64,000 nt of DNA from Clostridia bacterium (GCA_017961575.1 JAGCXA010000060.1:1-64000), one strand, 5' to 3'. Counted from the stretch's first letter, positions 25,344 through 35,079 are shown. Program-made: numbers and translations. The notes: generated from the letters alone by a model not told the origin.

Positions 25344-27737
25344 ATGCACGTCTCTTTTCTGAAACGGAGACCCGCCGCCGCAGTTTGCTTTGCCGCGGTG
25401 ATCCTTGTCCTTGCCGCCGTTCTGTTTTGGGCGTTCGGCGCATCCGCCGACGATCCGGAAGCGGAGTTCGCCGACTTCGGATACCAGACGGTCGCCGCAG
25501 ATTCGGTCGAATCCGACGAAACTTCCCTGCGTTTCTTGTTCACGGTCGGATCGCTCGACTACGACCGCGTCGGATTCGTTTTCTCGAAGACGAACCAAAA
25601 CCCGACCGTCGGGGGCGTCGGCTGCACGGTGAAAGAAACGACCGTCGTGTACTCCTCGATCACGGCGGAAGGCAACTCCGTCCCCGCCCCGAACGGGCGG
25701 CATTGGGTCGCGCTCAAACTGACCGACGTCGGAAACGAGTTTTTCGACACCCCGGTCTACGTCAACGCCTTCGTTGAGGACGGGAAGGGCGTCCGCTACG
25801 CGACGGCGGAGAGCGTCACCGTATGCCAGGCGTTCGGGATCGAAAAGATCGCCGCCGCGTTCCGACCGATCCTGCGGTTCGCGGTCGCGAGCGACGTGCA
25901 CTATACCGAATCGGTCAGCGAACAGGACGAGAAGTTTGAGACGCTGCTCTCCGACGCCTACGGTTACAGCGACAACCACGCGAAATATCAGGCGCTCGAC
26001 GGCGTGTTCATCGTCGGCGATATCGCGCACCGGGGTAAAGAGTCCGAACTCAATCGGTTTTTCTCCGATTTCTACGCTTGGACAAGACCCGGGACCGAGG
26101 CGCAGGCGGTGCTCGGAAACCACGAGTTCTGGCCCGAACCGGAATACGCCGTTTCCCGCTACCTTTCGGCGTCCGGATATGAGACCGCCGATCGGCATAT
26201 CACGATCGCGGGCTATCACTTCATTCTGATGTCGCCGAGTCACTACGCCGGATTCAACGACGCGAAGATCGCGTGGCTGGAAACCGAACTCGCCGCCGCC
26301 GCCGCGGACGATCCGACGGGGAAAAAGCCCATCTTCGTCTTTCAGCACCATCCCGCCTACGATACCGTCTACGGGAGCGAGGACGAGTGGGGCGTCACGA
26401 ATCTCGAGCCGGTCTTCGAGAATTATCCGCAGGTGGTCGATTTCGCGGGGCACTCGCACTTCCCCATCAACGATCCCCGCTCGGTCTGGCAGGGGAGTTT
26501 TACAGCGTTCAACACCGGTTCCTGCCGCGAATGGGGCATGGATCTGGCGGACTTTACGACCAAAACGGTCTTCGCGGTAAACGACGAGGGCGACTGGACG
26601 TTTGACGAGAACGCAAGCTACCTCTACGATCCGGGGAAATATTACGTCGTCGAGGTGAACGCGGCGAGCCGGGTGCTTGTCCGGGCGTTCGACGTCGGGA
26701 CGGGCTGTGAGGTGATCGAGCCGATCTTCCTCGCCTCGGTGGGCGATCCCGATCGCTTTACCTATACCGACAACCGGGCGACCCGCGAAGAAACGCCGCG
26801 ATTTGCGGAGAACGCCGAGGTCGAGACGGTCAACGTTACGAACACCGCCGCCTCGTTCCGCTTCCCGCGGACGGCAAGCGGCGCCTACGTCCAGCACTAC
26901 CGTTGCGAACTCCGGCAGGGTGAGACGCTGATCGCGACGGAACGCCGCCTCGACTGCGGATTCCTCTTCCCCGCCCCCGAAACGCTGACGCTGTCCTTTA
27001 CGGGGCTTTCCCCCGACACCGAATACACCGTGACGATCATCCCGGTCACGTCGTGGGAAAACGAGGGCGAGCCGCTGGTCTTCGCGTTCTCGACGCCCGA
27101 TCTGCCCGTACAGATCTTCTCCGCCGTCTTCAGTGAGGACGGTACGGCGCAGGACGCCGTTTCGGGTGAAACGCTCACCAAGCGCGGTGACCCGACGACT
27201 GTCTACGACGAGTCGCGTGACGCCTACTACGCCGAGTTCGACGGAGACGACGCCTTCGAGTTCTACGGGATCGCCGATTACTATTCCTATCTGACGAGTT
27301 CGTTTACCTTTGAAACCTATCTGTGTATGGACGGGAAGCCCACGGGCGACAAAGTGGTCGCTCCCTTCTCCAATCAGGAGGGCGGCGGCTTCGGATTCGA
27401 GTACAACGCAAGCGGACGGATGGACTTCTGGATCAAGGTCAACGGGGACTGGATCAGCGCGGGTACGACGCTGGCGACGGGCGAATGGACGCACCTCGCC
27501 GCGACCTTCGACGGCAGCGTTCTGATCCTCTACGTGAACGGGATCGAAGCCGACAGAACTGCCGTTTCGGGCACGCCTGCGACGCCGAACGCCAATCACC
27601 TCTCGGTCGGCGCGGATTCCAAAGGCAACAACGGAAGCGAGAACTTCGCCGCCTGCAAGGTCGCGGTCGCGAACGTCTACCGGGTCGCGAAGACCGCCGA
27701 CGAGGTCGCCAAACTCTACGCGAGTCTTACCGAGTAA
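25344..27737 (+). CDS. Secreted calcineurin-like metallophosphoesterase with LamG-like C-terminus
   Basis: 797-residue exported protein. Residues 1-36 are a signal peptide (KRRP, then a long hydrophobic core AVCFAAVILVLAAVLFWAF, cleavage near GASA-DD). Residues about 40-160 are a beta-rich domain of unknown type. Residues ~175-430 are the phosphoesterase with ASDVHYTE, GDIAHRG, LGNHEFWPE, QHHPAY and FAGHSHFP, a full metal-binding set. Residues ~490-590 resemble a fibronectin-III fold, and ~600-797 a concanavalin/LamG-like domain (WTHLAATFDGSVLILYVNG). No LPXTG or S-layer motif is seen. Substrate unknown. AAAGGAG precedes the start. Confidence 0.87.
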   Translation: MHVSFLKRRPAAAVCFAAVILVLAAVLFWAFGASADDPEAEFADFGYQTVAADSVESDETSLRFLFTVGSLDYDRVGFVFSKTNQNPTVGGVGCTVKETTVVYSSITAEGNSVPAPNGRHWVALKLTDVGNEFFDTPVYVNAFVEDGKGVRYATAESVTVCQAFGIEKIAAAFRPILRFAVASDVHYTESVSEQDEKFETLLSDAYGYSDNHAKYQALDGVFIVGDIAHRGKESELNRFFSDFYAWTRPGTEAQAVLGNHEFWPEPEYAVSRYLSASGYETADRHITIAGYHFILMSPSHYAGFNDAKIAWLETELAAAAADDPTGKKPIFVFQHHPAYDTVYGSEDEWGVTNLEPVFENYPQVVDFAGHSHFPINDPRSVWQGSFTAFNTGSCREWGMDLADFTTKTVFAVNDEGDWTFDENASYLYDPGKYYVVEVNAASRVLVRAFDVGTGCEVIEPIFLASVGDPDRFTYTDNRATREETPRFAENAEVETVNVTNTAASFRFPRTASGAYVQHYRCELRQGETLIATERRLDCGFLFPAPETLTLSFTGLSPDTEYTVTIIPVTSWENEGEPLVFAFSTPDLPVQIFSAVFSEDGTAQDAVSGETLTKRGDPTTVYDESRDAYYAEFDGDDAFEFYGIADYYSYLTSSFTFETYLCMDGKPTGDKVVAPFSNQEGGGFGFEYNASGRMDFWIKVNGDWISAGTTLATGEWTHLAATFDGSVLILYVNGIEADRTAVSGTPATPNANHLSVGADSKGNNGSENFAACKVAVANVYRVAKTADEVAKLYASLTE

Positions 27738-27750
27738 AATGAAATCAGCA

Positions 27751-27787
27751 AAGCCGGGAGAGCGGACGCTCTCCCGGCTTTTATTTA
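27751..27787 (+). terminator. Rho-independent terminator
   Basis: A 13-bp perfect stem AAGCCGGGAGAGC (27751-27763) with its complement (27768-27780), GGAC loop, then TTATTT. Confidence 0.9.
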
Positions 27788-27802
27788 CGTTTTGGGGCTC
27801 GT

Positions 27803-28693
27803 TTACCAATCGGTTTTGTTTTTCAAGGTCGCGTAGAGGGTGCGGTAACTGTCGTGGCGCGACGCGGGGATCAAGCCGTCCCGGACGGCGGCGGCGACGG
27901 CGCACTCGTCAGGTCCCTCCCCCGTGTGGGTGCAGTCGGCGTAGCGGCATTTCCCGCGGTAGGCGGCAAACTCCGGGAATGCGTCGAAGAGTTCCGCGAG
28001 CGGGAAGAAGTCGAAGCGGGCGAAATCGAGCATCGAGAAGCCCGGCGTATCGGCGACGAATCCCCCGCCCTCGGGGAAGAGTTCGACGTGTCGGGTGGTG
28101 TGTTTTCCCCTCTCGACCCGGCGGCTGATCTCCCCGGTTGCAAGCGAAACGCCGGGGAGAAGGCGGTTTAAAAGGGTGGATTTCCCGACCCCCGACGCGC
28201 CGGCGAACGCCGCGGTGCCGCCCGAGGCGAGCCGCGCCGCAAGATCGGCTTTGAGCGCGTCGATCCCCTCGCCCGAAACCGACGAGACGGTAAAGACGGG
28301 ATAGCCGACGCGGCGGTAGAGTTCCGCGTAACGTTCCGCCGCCTCGCGGTCTCCGTCGGTTTTGGTAACGACGAGGGCGGCGCTGATCGAATTGGTTTCG
28401 GCGATGGCGAGCAGTTTGTCGAGCGTTTCGAGCGCGGGGGCGGGACGCGCGGCGGCGATCACGCAATAGAGGGCGTCGAGGTTGGCGATCGGCGGGCGGA
28501 TCAAGGCGTTCTTTCGCGGGGCGACCCGCGCGATCACGGATTCCCCGTCGGGCGCGTCAAGTTCGACCCGATCCCCGATGAGCACCTTCTCCTCGTCGCG
28601 TTTGAGCGTTCCGCGCGCGCGGCACACGATCCGTCCCGCGTCGGTCAACACTTCAAACAGTCCGCCGAGCCCCTTGACGACGACCCCGTTCAT
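27803..28693 (-). CDS. rsgA: Ribosome small-subunit maturation GTPase
   Basis: 296-residue circularly permuted GTPase that checks the decoding centre of the 30S subunit. An N-terminal OB fold (residues 1-65) is followed by the permuted G motifs VVTKTD (G4), SSVSGEG (G5), GASGVGKSTLLNRL (G1) and VADTPGF (G3), then the zinc site CRYADCTHTGEGPDEC. It overlaps rlmN by four bases (ATGA). In Bacillus the prpC and prkC genes lie between rlmN and rsgA; here they are absent. Confidence 0.96.
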   Translation of the reverse strand: MNGVVVKGLGGLFEVLTDAGRIVCRARGTLKRDEEKVLIGDRVELDAPDGESVIARVAPRKNALIRPPIANLDALYCVIAAARPAPALETLDKLLAIAETNSISAALVVTKTDGDREAAERYAELYRRVGYPVFTVSSVSGEGIDALKADLAARLASGGTAAFAGASGVGKSTLLNRLLPGVSLATGEISRRVERGKHTTRHVELFPEGGGFVADTPGFSMLDFARFDFFPLAELFDAFPEFAAYRGKCRYADCTHTGEGPDECAVAAAVRDGLIPASRHDSYRTLYATLKNKTDW

Positions 28694-29745
28694 ACGCTCG
28701 CCTCCCCGGCGTTCTGCCGCCGGAGTTGTCCGCAGGCGGCGTCGACGTCGGCGCCGAGCCGTCGGCGTACCGTCGCCGTGACCCCGAGACGGTTGAGCGT
28801 ATCGGCGAATCGGCGGGCGGCACCCCCGTCGGGGGTGCGGAACCCGGTCTCCTTCACCTCGTTCAGGCGGATCAGGTTGACGTGGATCGGTTTGTCGGGG
28901 AAATAGAGTTTCAGAAGCCCGGCGAGCCGCCTCGCCTCGTCTTGGGTATCGTTCTCCCCGGCGATCAGCGTATATTCAAACGAGATCCGCCGCCCCGTCG
29001 CGTCGAAGTAGGCGGCGCAGGCGGTGAGCAGCTCATCGAGGTTCCATTTGCGGTTGACAGGCATCATGCGCGAGCGGCGCGCGTCGTCGGAGGCGTGGAG
29101 CGAGATCGAAAGGGTGATCGGCAGATCCTCCTTCGCAAGATCGTAGATCTTCGGCACGACCCCGCAGGTCGAGAGCGAGATATGGCGGTAGCCGATCCCG
29201 AGTCCCTCGGGACGGTTGACCAGACGGAGGAAGCGCAGGGCGTTTTCGTAGTTGTCGAGCGGTTCGCCGATCCCCATTACGACGATCCCGTCGATCCGCT
29301 CTCCCGCGTCGCGGGCGAGCGCCGCCACTTCCCCGACCATCTCGCCCGCCGAAAGATTGCGGACGCGACCGCCGAGGGTCGAGGCGCAGAAGGCGCACCC
29401 CATCGCGCACCCGACCTGCGACGAGACGCAGACCGTGGTGCCGTGCTCGTATTTCATCAGAACCGCCTCGACCGCGTTACCGTCGGAGAGCCGGAGAAGG
29501 TACTTCGCCGTCCCGTCGATCTTCGAGACGCGCTTCTCGGCGACGTTCGGCGTGGCGTCGACGTACTCCGAGAGGAGCCGTTCGCGGAGGGCTTTCGGCA
29601 GGGTCGTGATCTCGCCGACCGAGAGCCCGCGGGAGAACGCCGAAAAGACCTGCTTCGCACGGTACGCGGGTTGTCCCAGCGCCGTGAACAGGTCGGCAAG
29701 TTCCTCGGGGGTCATCGATTGGAGGTCGGGGAAAGGTCGATCCAT
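28690..29745 (-). CDS. rlmN: 23S rRNA (A2503-C2) / tRNA (A37-C2) methyltransferase
   Basis: 351-residue radical SAM enzyme. The iron-sulfur motif is CAMGCAFCAS, followed by MGIGEPLDNYENALRFLRL and SLHASDDARRSRMMPVN. The C-terminal cysteine needed for catalysis is in DAACGQLR. Preceded by AAAGGAAAAC and 16 bases after rsmB; it overlaps rsgA, so it is part of the long translation operon. Confidence 0.96.
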   Translation of the reverse strand: MDRPFPDLQSMTPEELADLFTALGQPAYRAKQVFSAFSRGLSVGEITTLPKALRERLLSEYVDATPNVAEKRVSKIDGTAKYLLRLSDGNAVEAVLMKYEHGTTVCVSSQVGCAMGCAFCASTLGGRVRNLSAGEMVGEVAALARDAGERIDGIVVMGIGEPLDNYENALRFLRLVNRPEGLGIGYRHISLSTCGVVPKIYDLAKEDLPITLSISLHASDDARRSRMMPVNRKWNLDELLTACAAYFDATGRRISFEYTLIAGENDTQDEARRLAGLLKLYFPDKPIHVNLIRLNEVKETGFRTPDGGAARRFADTLNRLGVTATVRRRLGADVDAACGQLRRQNAGEASV

Positions 29746-29761
29746 ACCGTTTTCCTTTCGG

Positions 29762-31087
29762 TCAGTTTCGGGTGCGTTCGATCAGGGCGTAATAGAAGCC
29801 GTCGGTGCCGTGCCGCTCGGGATAGAGCGTCAGTTCGCCCGTCGGGGCGTCGAGCCCCCCGACCGAAAAGGCGACGCGGCGAAACGAGGGGGCGTCGGAG
29901 AGGAAGGACGAGACGACCTCTTCGTTTTCCTTCGGGTTCAGCGTGCAGGTGGAATACAGCAGTCTCCCTCCCGGGGCAAGATAGCGCGCCGACGCGGAAA
30001 GCAGCGACGATTGCAGGGCGGGCAGTTCCTGCGCGCGGTCGAGGGCGCGGTAGCGGAGATCGGGTTTCTTGCCGAGGACGCCGAGCCCCGAACAGGGCGC
30101 GTCGCAGATCACGCGGTCGCACCGACCGAGGAGCGCGGGGTCGGGATCGAGCCCGTCGCGGCAGGAGACCGAAATCGACGTCAGTCCGAGCCGCTCGGCG
30201 CCGGACGAGATCAGGGGCAGTTTGCTGTCGTGGAGGTCGAAAGAATAAACTCTTCCCTGATCGCCCATTCCGATCGCGGCGGCAAAACTCTTGCCGCCGG
30301 GGCAGGCGCAGACGTCGACGACGGTCGACCCCGGCGCGGGAGAAAGGATCGCGGCGGCGAGCTGCGCCCCCTCGTCCTGCACGAAAAAGAGCCCTTCGGC
30401 AAAGCCGGGCAGGGTCGTAACCGGCGGCGCGGCGGGAAGGGTCAGTCCGACGGGGGAAAGTTTCGTCGGGCGGGCTTCGATCCCCGCGCCCTCAAAGCGG
30501 GCGGCGAGGGCTTCCCTGCTTATTTTCAGCGTGTTGACGGCGAGCGTCAGGGGGCTTTCCCGGTTGAAGGCGGCAAGGAGGCGTTCGGTCTCCTCCCCAC
30601 CGAGCAGGTCGAGGAAATGCCGGACGAGTTCCGAGGGAAAGGAGTAGGCGACCGAGAGATAGCGCGCAAGCCCGCGTTCACGGGGCGGGAGCGGGAGCGC
30701 AAGCGTCCCGTCGGAAGATTTGCATTGCCGGAGCGCGGCGCGCAGAACGCCGTTGACGAACCCGCGTTCCCCGCGCGACGAAGCGAGCGAGACCGTCAGG
30801 TCGACGGCGGCGTGCGGCGGGATCTCCATCCAGAAGAGTTGGTAGAGACCGAGCCGGAGGATATTCCGCGTACCGGGGTCGAGTTCGGAGCGCGCGGCGA
30901 TCCGACCGATCAGATAATCGAGCGTGATCTTTCGCTCGACCGTCCCGTAGAGCAGAGCGGTGAGGAACCCGCGTTCCTCGCGGGAAAGCGTCGCCGTCGC
31001 GGGGGAGTTCAGCGCGAGGTTGAGGTAGGTGTCGTCGCGCTCCCAGCCGTCGAGCAGCCGAAGCGCGATCCGGCGCACGTCCGCCAT
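29762..31087 (-). CDS. rsmB: 16S rRNA (C967-C5) methyltransferase
   Basis: 441 residues. The N-terminal 140 residues form a NusB-like RNA-binding domain (RERGFVNGVLRAALRQ), and the C-terminal part is a Rossmann methyltransferase: VVDVCACPGGKSFAAA binds SAM, CDAPCSGLGVLGKKPDLR and YSTCTLNPKENEEVV carry the two cysteines. The ATG overlaps the fmt stop (TGATG), so translation is coupled. Confidence 0.95.
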   Translation of the reverse strand: MADVRRIALRLLDGWERDDTYLNLALNSPATATLSREERGFLTALLYGTVERKITLDYLIGRIAARSELDPGTRNILRLGLYQLFWMEIPPHAAVDLTVSLASSRGERGFVNGVLRAALRQCKSSDGTLALPLPPRERGLARYLSVAYSFPSELVRHFLDLLGGEETERLLAAFNRESPLTLAVNTLKISREALAARFEGAGIEARPTKLSPVGLTLPAAPPVTTLPGFAEGLFFVQDEGAQLAAAILSPAPGSTVVDVCACPGGKSFAAAIGMGDQGRVYSFDLHDSKLPLISSGAERLGLTSISVSCRDGLDPDPALLGRCDRVICDAPCSGLGVLGKKPDLRYRALDRAQELPALQSSLLSASARYLAPGGRLLYSTCTLNPKENEEVVSSFLSDAPSFRRVAFSVGGLDAPTGELTLYPERHGTDGFYYALIERTRN

Positions 31088-32040
31088 CAGAGAACCTCCC
31101 CGACGGCGAGTTTTTTGCCGCGCAGATAGTCCGCCGCCGTCATCGCGCCCTTGCCCTCGGGCTTGATCCTCGTCAGGTCGAGCGCCCCGTCGCCGCAGGC
31201 GACGCGGATAAAGCCGTCCCCGTCGAAGGAGGTTGCAAGCACCGTGCCGGGCGTTCCGCGCCCCTCGGCGGGGCGGGCGGAAAGCACCTTGACCGTCCTG
31301 CCGTCCCGCATCGTGAAATAGGCGTTCGGGATCGGGGAAAGCGCCCGGATCCGGCGGTCGAGTTCGCGGGCGGAACGGGTGAAATCAAGTTCCGCGTCCT
31401 CGCGCTCGATCTTCGCGGCGTAGGTCGCCGCGTCCCCGTTCTGCTTTTCCCTGGGGAGGGTTTTTCCCTCTTCGAGCGTGCGGACGGTCGAGACGAGCAG
31501 ATCCGCTCCGAGCCCGGCGAGCCGGTCGTGAACCGTTTCGAGCGTGTCGGAATCGGTGATCGGGGTCGACCGCGCGAAGATCATATCGCCGGTATCGAGC
31601 CCGGCGTCCATATACATAATCGTGACGCCCGTCTCGGTCTCCCCCTCCATGATCGCGCGCTGCATCGGGGCGGCGCCGCGGTATTTCGGGAGAAGCGAGG
31701 CGTGGACGTTGATACAGCCGTATTTCGGGTAGGCGAGGACGTTTTCGGGCAGGATCATCCCGAAGGCGACGACGAGGATCAGGTCGGGGTCGATCATCGA
31801 AAGCCACCCGGCAAACGCCCCGTCGCGGAGCGTCCGCGGCTGTAAAACAGGGATGCCGTGTTCGTCGGCGTAAACCTTCACGGGCGGGGGGGTCAGGATC
31901 GCCCGTCTTCCCTTCGGCTTGTCGATCCGGGTCACGACGGCGGCGACGTCGAAGCCCTCGCGCACCAGCCGATCAAGGCAGGTCACGGCGATCTCCGGCG
32001 TTCCCATAAATACGATTTTCAATTTCCGTTCTCCCATCAT
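31087..32040 (-). CDS. fmt: Methionyl-tRNA formyltransferase
   Basis: 317 residues. Formylates initiator Met-tRNA with 10-formyl-THF. The motifs KIVFMGTPEIAV, HASLLPKYRGAAPMQRAI and TGVTIMYMDAGLDTGDM are all present, with the C-terminal tRNA-binding domain. Two ATG codons in tandem (32040, 32037) follow GAAGGAGACCGGGT; the first is used here. Nineteen bases downstream of def. Confidence 0.97.
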   Translation of the reverse strand: MMGERKLKIVFMGTPEIAVTCLDRLVREGFDVAAVVTRIDKPKGRRAILTPPPVKVYADEHGIPVLQPRTLRDGAFAGWLSMIDPDLILVVAFGMILPENVLAYPKYGCINVHASLLPKYRGAAPMQRAIMEGETETGVTIMYMDAGLDTGDMIFARSTPITDSDTLETVHDRLAGLGADLLVSTVRTLEEGKTLPREKQNGDAATYAAKIEREDAELDFTRSARELDRRIRALSPIPNAYFTMRDGRTVKVLSARPAEGRGTPGTVLATSFDGDGFIRVACGDGALDLTRIKPEGKGAMTAADYLRGKKLAVGEVL

Positions 32041-32059
32041 ACCCGGTCTCCTTCTTCGC

Positions 32060-32515
32060 TCAGCCCTCGAGTTCGCCGACGAGCGAATCGGTAAAGAGTT
32101 TTCCGTCGAGGTGGTCGAGTTCGTGGCAGAAGGCGCGGGCGAGCAGATCCGAGCCGTTGTACTCGACCTCCTCCCCGTCGAGCCCCTGCGCGCGGACGGT
32201 GACGTGCTTCGGGCGGCGGGTCGTTCCCCACTTGCCGGGGAGCGAGAGACACCCCTCCTGCTCGCACTGTTCGCCGGCGAACGCGACGATCTTCGGGTTG
32301 ATTAATACGATCGGTTTTCCCTCTTCGACCTCGATCACGACGACGCGGCGGAGCACGCCGACCTGCACGGCGGCGAGTCCGCAGCCGTTGGCGTCGCGCA
32401 TCGTTTCGACCATATCCTCGACAAGACGCCGGATCCGGGGAGTGATCTCCTCGACCGGGCGGCTGGTTTTACGAAGGATCGGATCTCCGACCTTGACGAT
32501 TTTACGGATTGCCAT
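32060..32515 (-). CDS. def: Peptide deformylase
   Basis: 151-residue metalloenzyme that removes the formyl group from new proteins, acting after the product of the next gene, fmt. Motif 1 is GCGLAAVQVG (the usual proline before the glutamine is valine), motif 2 EGCLSLP supplies the cysteine ligand, motif 3 HELDHLDG the two histidines and the catalytic glutamate. Size is typical of the short type I/III enzymes. Confidence 0.96.
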   Translation of the reverse strand: MAIRKIVKVGDPILRKTSRPVEEITPRIRRLVEDMVETMRDANGCGLAAVQVGVLRRVVVIEVEEGKPIVLINPKIVAFAGEQCEQEGCLSLPGKWGTTRRPKHVTVRAQGLDGEEVEYNGSDLLARAFCHELDHLDGKLFTDSLVGELEG

Positions 32516-32536
32516 AAAGGTTCCTTTCTTCCGTCG

Positions 32537-34771
32537 TCAGACGGACAGGGGGTTGATATCGACCGAGAGGATCACCTTGCGCTCGTCGGCGAAGGAGACG
32601 GTCAGCGTGCGGAGCAGGGCGCGGAGACGCGGGCTGTTCCGGCATTTCAGGATCATACGGAGGCGGTAACGGTCGTTGACCTTGTAAACCTGCGCTTCAA
32701 AGGGTCCGAAGGCGGTCAGAGGCAGGTCGTGATATTCGCCCCCGGCAAGCGAGAGCAGACGGTCGGACAGATCCTTCGCCGCGCGGAAGAGCGCCGTCTC
32801 GTCGGCAGACGAGAGGAGCAGAACGACGACGTCGCAGAAGGGCGGGAACACCGTTTCGCGCCGGAGCGTGCTTTCCGCCTCGTAAAAGGCGGGATAGTCC
32901 TGCCGACAGGCAAGCGAAAGAATCTCGTTGCCGGGCGAATAGGTTTGGATCAGCGCGCGTCCCGGTCGTTCGGCGCGTCCCGCCCGCCCGATCACCTGCG
33001 TGAGCAGGCAGAAGGTGCGCTCGGCGGCGCGGAAATCGTTGACGTAGAGCGAGCTGTCGGCGGAAAGCACGCCGACGAGGGTGACGCGCGGAAAATCGTG
33101 TCCCTTCGCCACCATTTGCGTCCCGAGCAGAACGTCGGCGTCGCCGCGGCGGAAAGCGTCGAGCATCCGGTCGTACGCCTGTTTGCCCGTCGCCGTGTCG
33201 GCGTCCATCCGCATCACGCGGCAACCGGAGAGCGCCGCCGAAAGTTCCGCCTCGATCTTCTGCGTTCCGAAGCCGAGATAGGAGAGCGCGTCGGCGCCGC
33301 AGGAAGGACAGGCGCGCGGCGGGCGGGCGCGGTAGCCGCAGGAGTGGCAGAGAAGATTTCCCCCGTCGCGCCCGGTGTGATAGGTCAGGGAGATCGAACA
33401 GCGCGGGCAGACGATCGGTTCGCCGCAGGCGCGGCATTGCAGGGCGGTGTTGTAGCCGCGGCGGTTCAGGAACAGGATCGCCTGTTCGCCGCGTTCGACG
33501 GTCTCGCGCACCGCCGCCGCGAGCCGGTCGCTGATCGGCGAGGTGTTCCCGTGCCGGAGTTCCTCGCGCATATCGACGATCTCGGTCTCGGGAAGACGTG
33601 CGCCGCCGTATCGTTCGCTGAGTTCGACGAGCGTATATTGCCCGTTCTTTGCCTTCGTGTAACTTTCGAGCGACGGGGTCGCGGAGGCGAGCAGGAGAAG
33701 CGCGTTGTTCACGCCGCACCGATAGGACGCGACGTCGCGCGCGTGGTACTTGGGATCGCTCTCGGATTTGTAGGTGTGTTCGTGTTCCTCGTCGATGACG
33801 ATCATCCCGAGCCGGGGGAGCGGGGCGAAGACCGCCGAGCGCGTCCCGATCACGAGGTCGACCTCCCCCGCGGCGATCCGCCGCCAGGCGTCGAAGCGTT
33901 CGCCCGCGCCGAGCGAAGAATGGATCACGGCGACCCGCTCTCCGTAACGGCGGCAGAAGATGCCGACCGTCTGCGGCGTCAGGGCGATCTCCGGCACCAT
34001 CACGATGGCGGTCTTCCCCTCCGCGAGCATCCCGTCGAGGAGTTTCAGCATCACCTTGGTCTTCCCGCTTCCCGTGACGCCGTGCAGGAGCGCGGCGCGG
34101 GGTTTGTCGGCGGGGAGCGAAAGGATCTTCTCGTAGGCGGCGGTCTGCGCGCGCGAAAGGGCGATCGGCGCCGCGTCGCGCTCGGCGGACAGTTCGGCGT
34201 AGGGGTTGCGGATCACCTCGCGTTCCGAGACGGTAAACAGTCCGCGTTCGACGAGCGTCCGGAGCTGCGCCGGGGTGAGGGGCAGATCCTCCGCCTTCTT
34301 CGGCGCGGGGTCGGAGAGCAGAGATTCCAGCGCCGTCCGCACCTCTTCGCTCCGGATCTTTCCCCGTCCGGCGTCCGAGAGACGTTCGCGGATCGCGTCG
34401 GGGACGGGCGTATAGGAACGCTCGGTACGGACGTTCAGCCGATTCGAGAACAGGGTCGGCGGCAGAAGGGTGCGCACCGCCTCTCCGAGCGTACAGAGCG
34501 TATAGTCCGAAAGAAACAAAGCGAGCCCGAACATCTCTCCCGAAAGGGAGCAACGGTCGGGCAACACTTCGCGGATCGTTTTGAGGTCCGCCCCGTCCCC
34601 CTCTCCGATCGCGGTCACGATCCCGAAAACCAACCGATTGGAAGGTCCGAACGGAATACGGACGACCGAGCCGACCCGCGCGGCGATACCGTCGGCGGGG
34701 GGCAGATAGGTGAAGGGACGGTCCAGATGAAAGGGAACGTCGAGGAGGCGCACCGATACCGTAGTCAGCAA
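32537..34771 (-). CDS. priA: Primosomal replication-restart helicase PriA
   Basis: 744 residues. N-terminal 3'-DNA-binding domain (VPFHLDRPFTYLPP), helicase core with GVTGSGKTKVMLKL (Walker A) and VIDEEHEHTY (Walker B), a zinc region with CRACG, CPRC, CHSCG and CPSCG pairs, and the conserved QVIGRAGRAERPGRALIQT motif VI. It acts at stalled forks to reload DnaB. Twenty-one bases upstream of def. Confidence 0.97.
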   Translation of the reverse strand: MLTTVSVRLLDVPFHLDRPFTYLPPADGIAARVGSVVRIPFGPSNRLVFGIVTAIGEGDGADLKTIREVLPDRCSLSGEMFGLALFLSDYTLCTLGEAVRTLLPPTLFSNRLNVRTERSYTPVPDAIRERLSDAGRGKIRSEEVRTALESLLSDPAPKKAEDLPLTPAQLRTLVERGLFTVSEREVIRNPYAELSAERDAAPIALSRAQTAAYEKILSLPADKPRAALLHGVTGSGKTKVMLKLLDGMLAEGKTAIVMVPEIALTPQTVGIFCRRYGERVAVIHSSLGAGERFDAWRRIAAGEVDLVIGTRSAVFAPLPRLGMIVIDEEHEHTYKSESDPKYHARDVASYRCGVNNALLLLASATPSLESYTKAKNGQYTLVELSERYGGARLPETEIVDMREELRHGNTSPISDRLAAAVRETVERGEQAILFLNRRGYNTALQCRACGEPIVCPRCSISLTYHTGRDGGNLLCHSCGYRARPPRACPSCGADALSYLGFGTQKIEAELSAALSGCRVMRMDADTATGKQAYDRMLDAFRRGDADVLLGTQMVAKGHDFPRVTLVGVLSADSSLYVNDFRAAERTFCLLTQVIGRAGRAERPGRALIQTYSPGNEILSLACRQDYPAFYEAESTLRRETVFPPFCDVVVLLLSSADETALFRAAKDLSDRLLSLAGGEYHDLPLTAFGPFEAQVYKVNDRYRLRMILKCRNSPRLRALLRTLTVSFADERKVILSVDINPLSV

Positions 34772-34806
34772 AACACGCTCCCTCTCTTCCCCGCGCTCTC
34801 GCGCGC

Positions 34807-35079
34807 TTATTCCATCTCTTCGGGCTTTTTCAGTTCGTAGTGTCCGTCGTAGAGGCGGCGGATGGCGATCTTGACCGCCTTCTGATCCCGGTATTCGCTG
34901 TCGATCAGAGAAGCGAGCGGACGGTCGGTCTCGCGGTTGGCGACCATACGGTCGGCGACGGCGCGCTGCTTCACGTACTCGTCGGTGACGATCCGGGCGC
35001 TCTTGGCGACCCCGACCACCAGTTCGTAGCGGTTGAACTTCCCGTCCCGGGTCAGTTCTGCAATGGTAGGATAGATCAT
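34807..35079 (-). CDS. rpoZ: RNA polymerase omega subunit
   Basis: 90-residue protein. The omega signature is FNRYELVVGVAKSARIV and the central RPLASLIDSEYRDQKAVKIA region, with YDGHYEL at the end. It helps assemble RNA polymerase. In Bacillus the gene sits between gmk and coaBC; here both flanks differ: remA upstream and priA directly downstream (35 bases). Confidence 0.9.
   Translation of the reverse strand: MIYPTIAELTRDGKFNRYELVVGVAKSARIVTDEYVKQRAVADRMVANRETDRPLASLIDSEYRDQKAVKIAIRRLYDGHYELKKPEEME

Noticed and set aside
25302..27905. 867-codon minus-strand frame opposite the phosphoesterase
   Set aside because: Mirror of the coding strand; the plus-strand gene has promoter, signal peptide and metal motifs.
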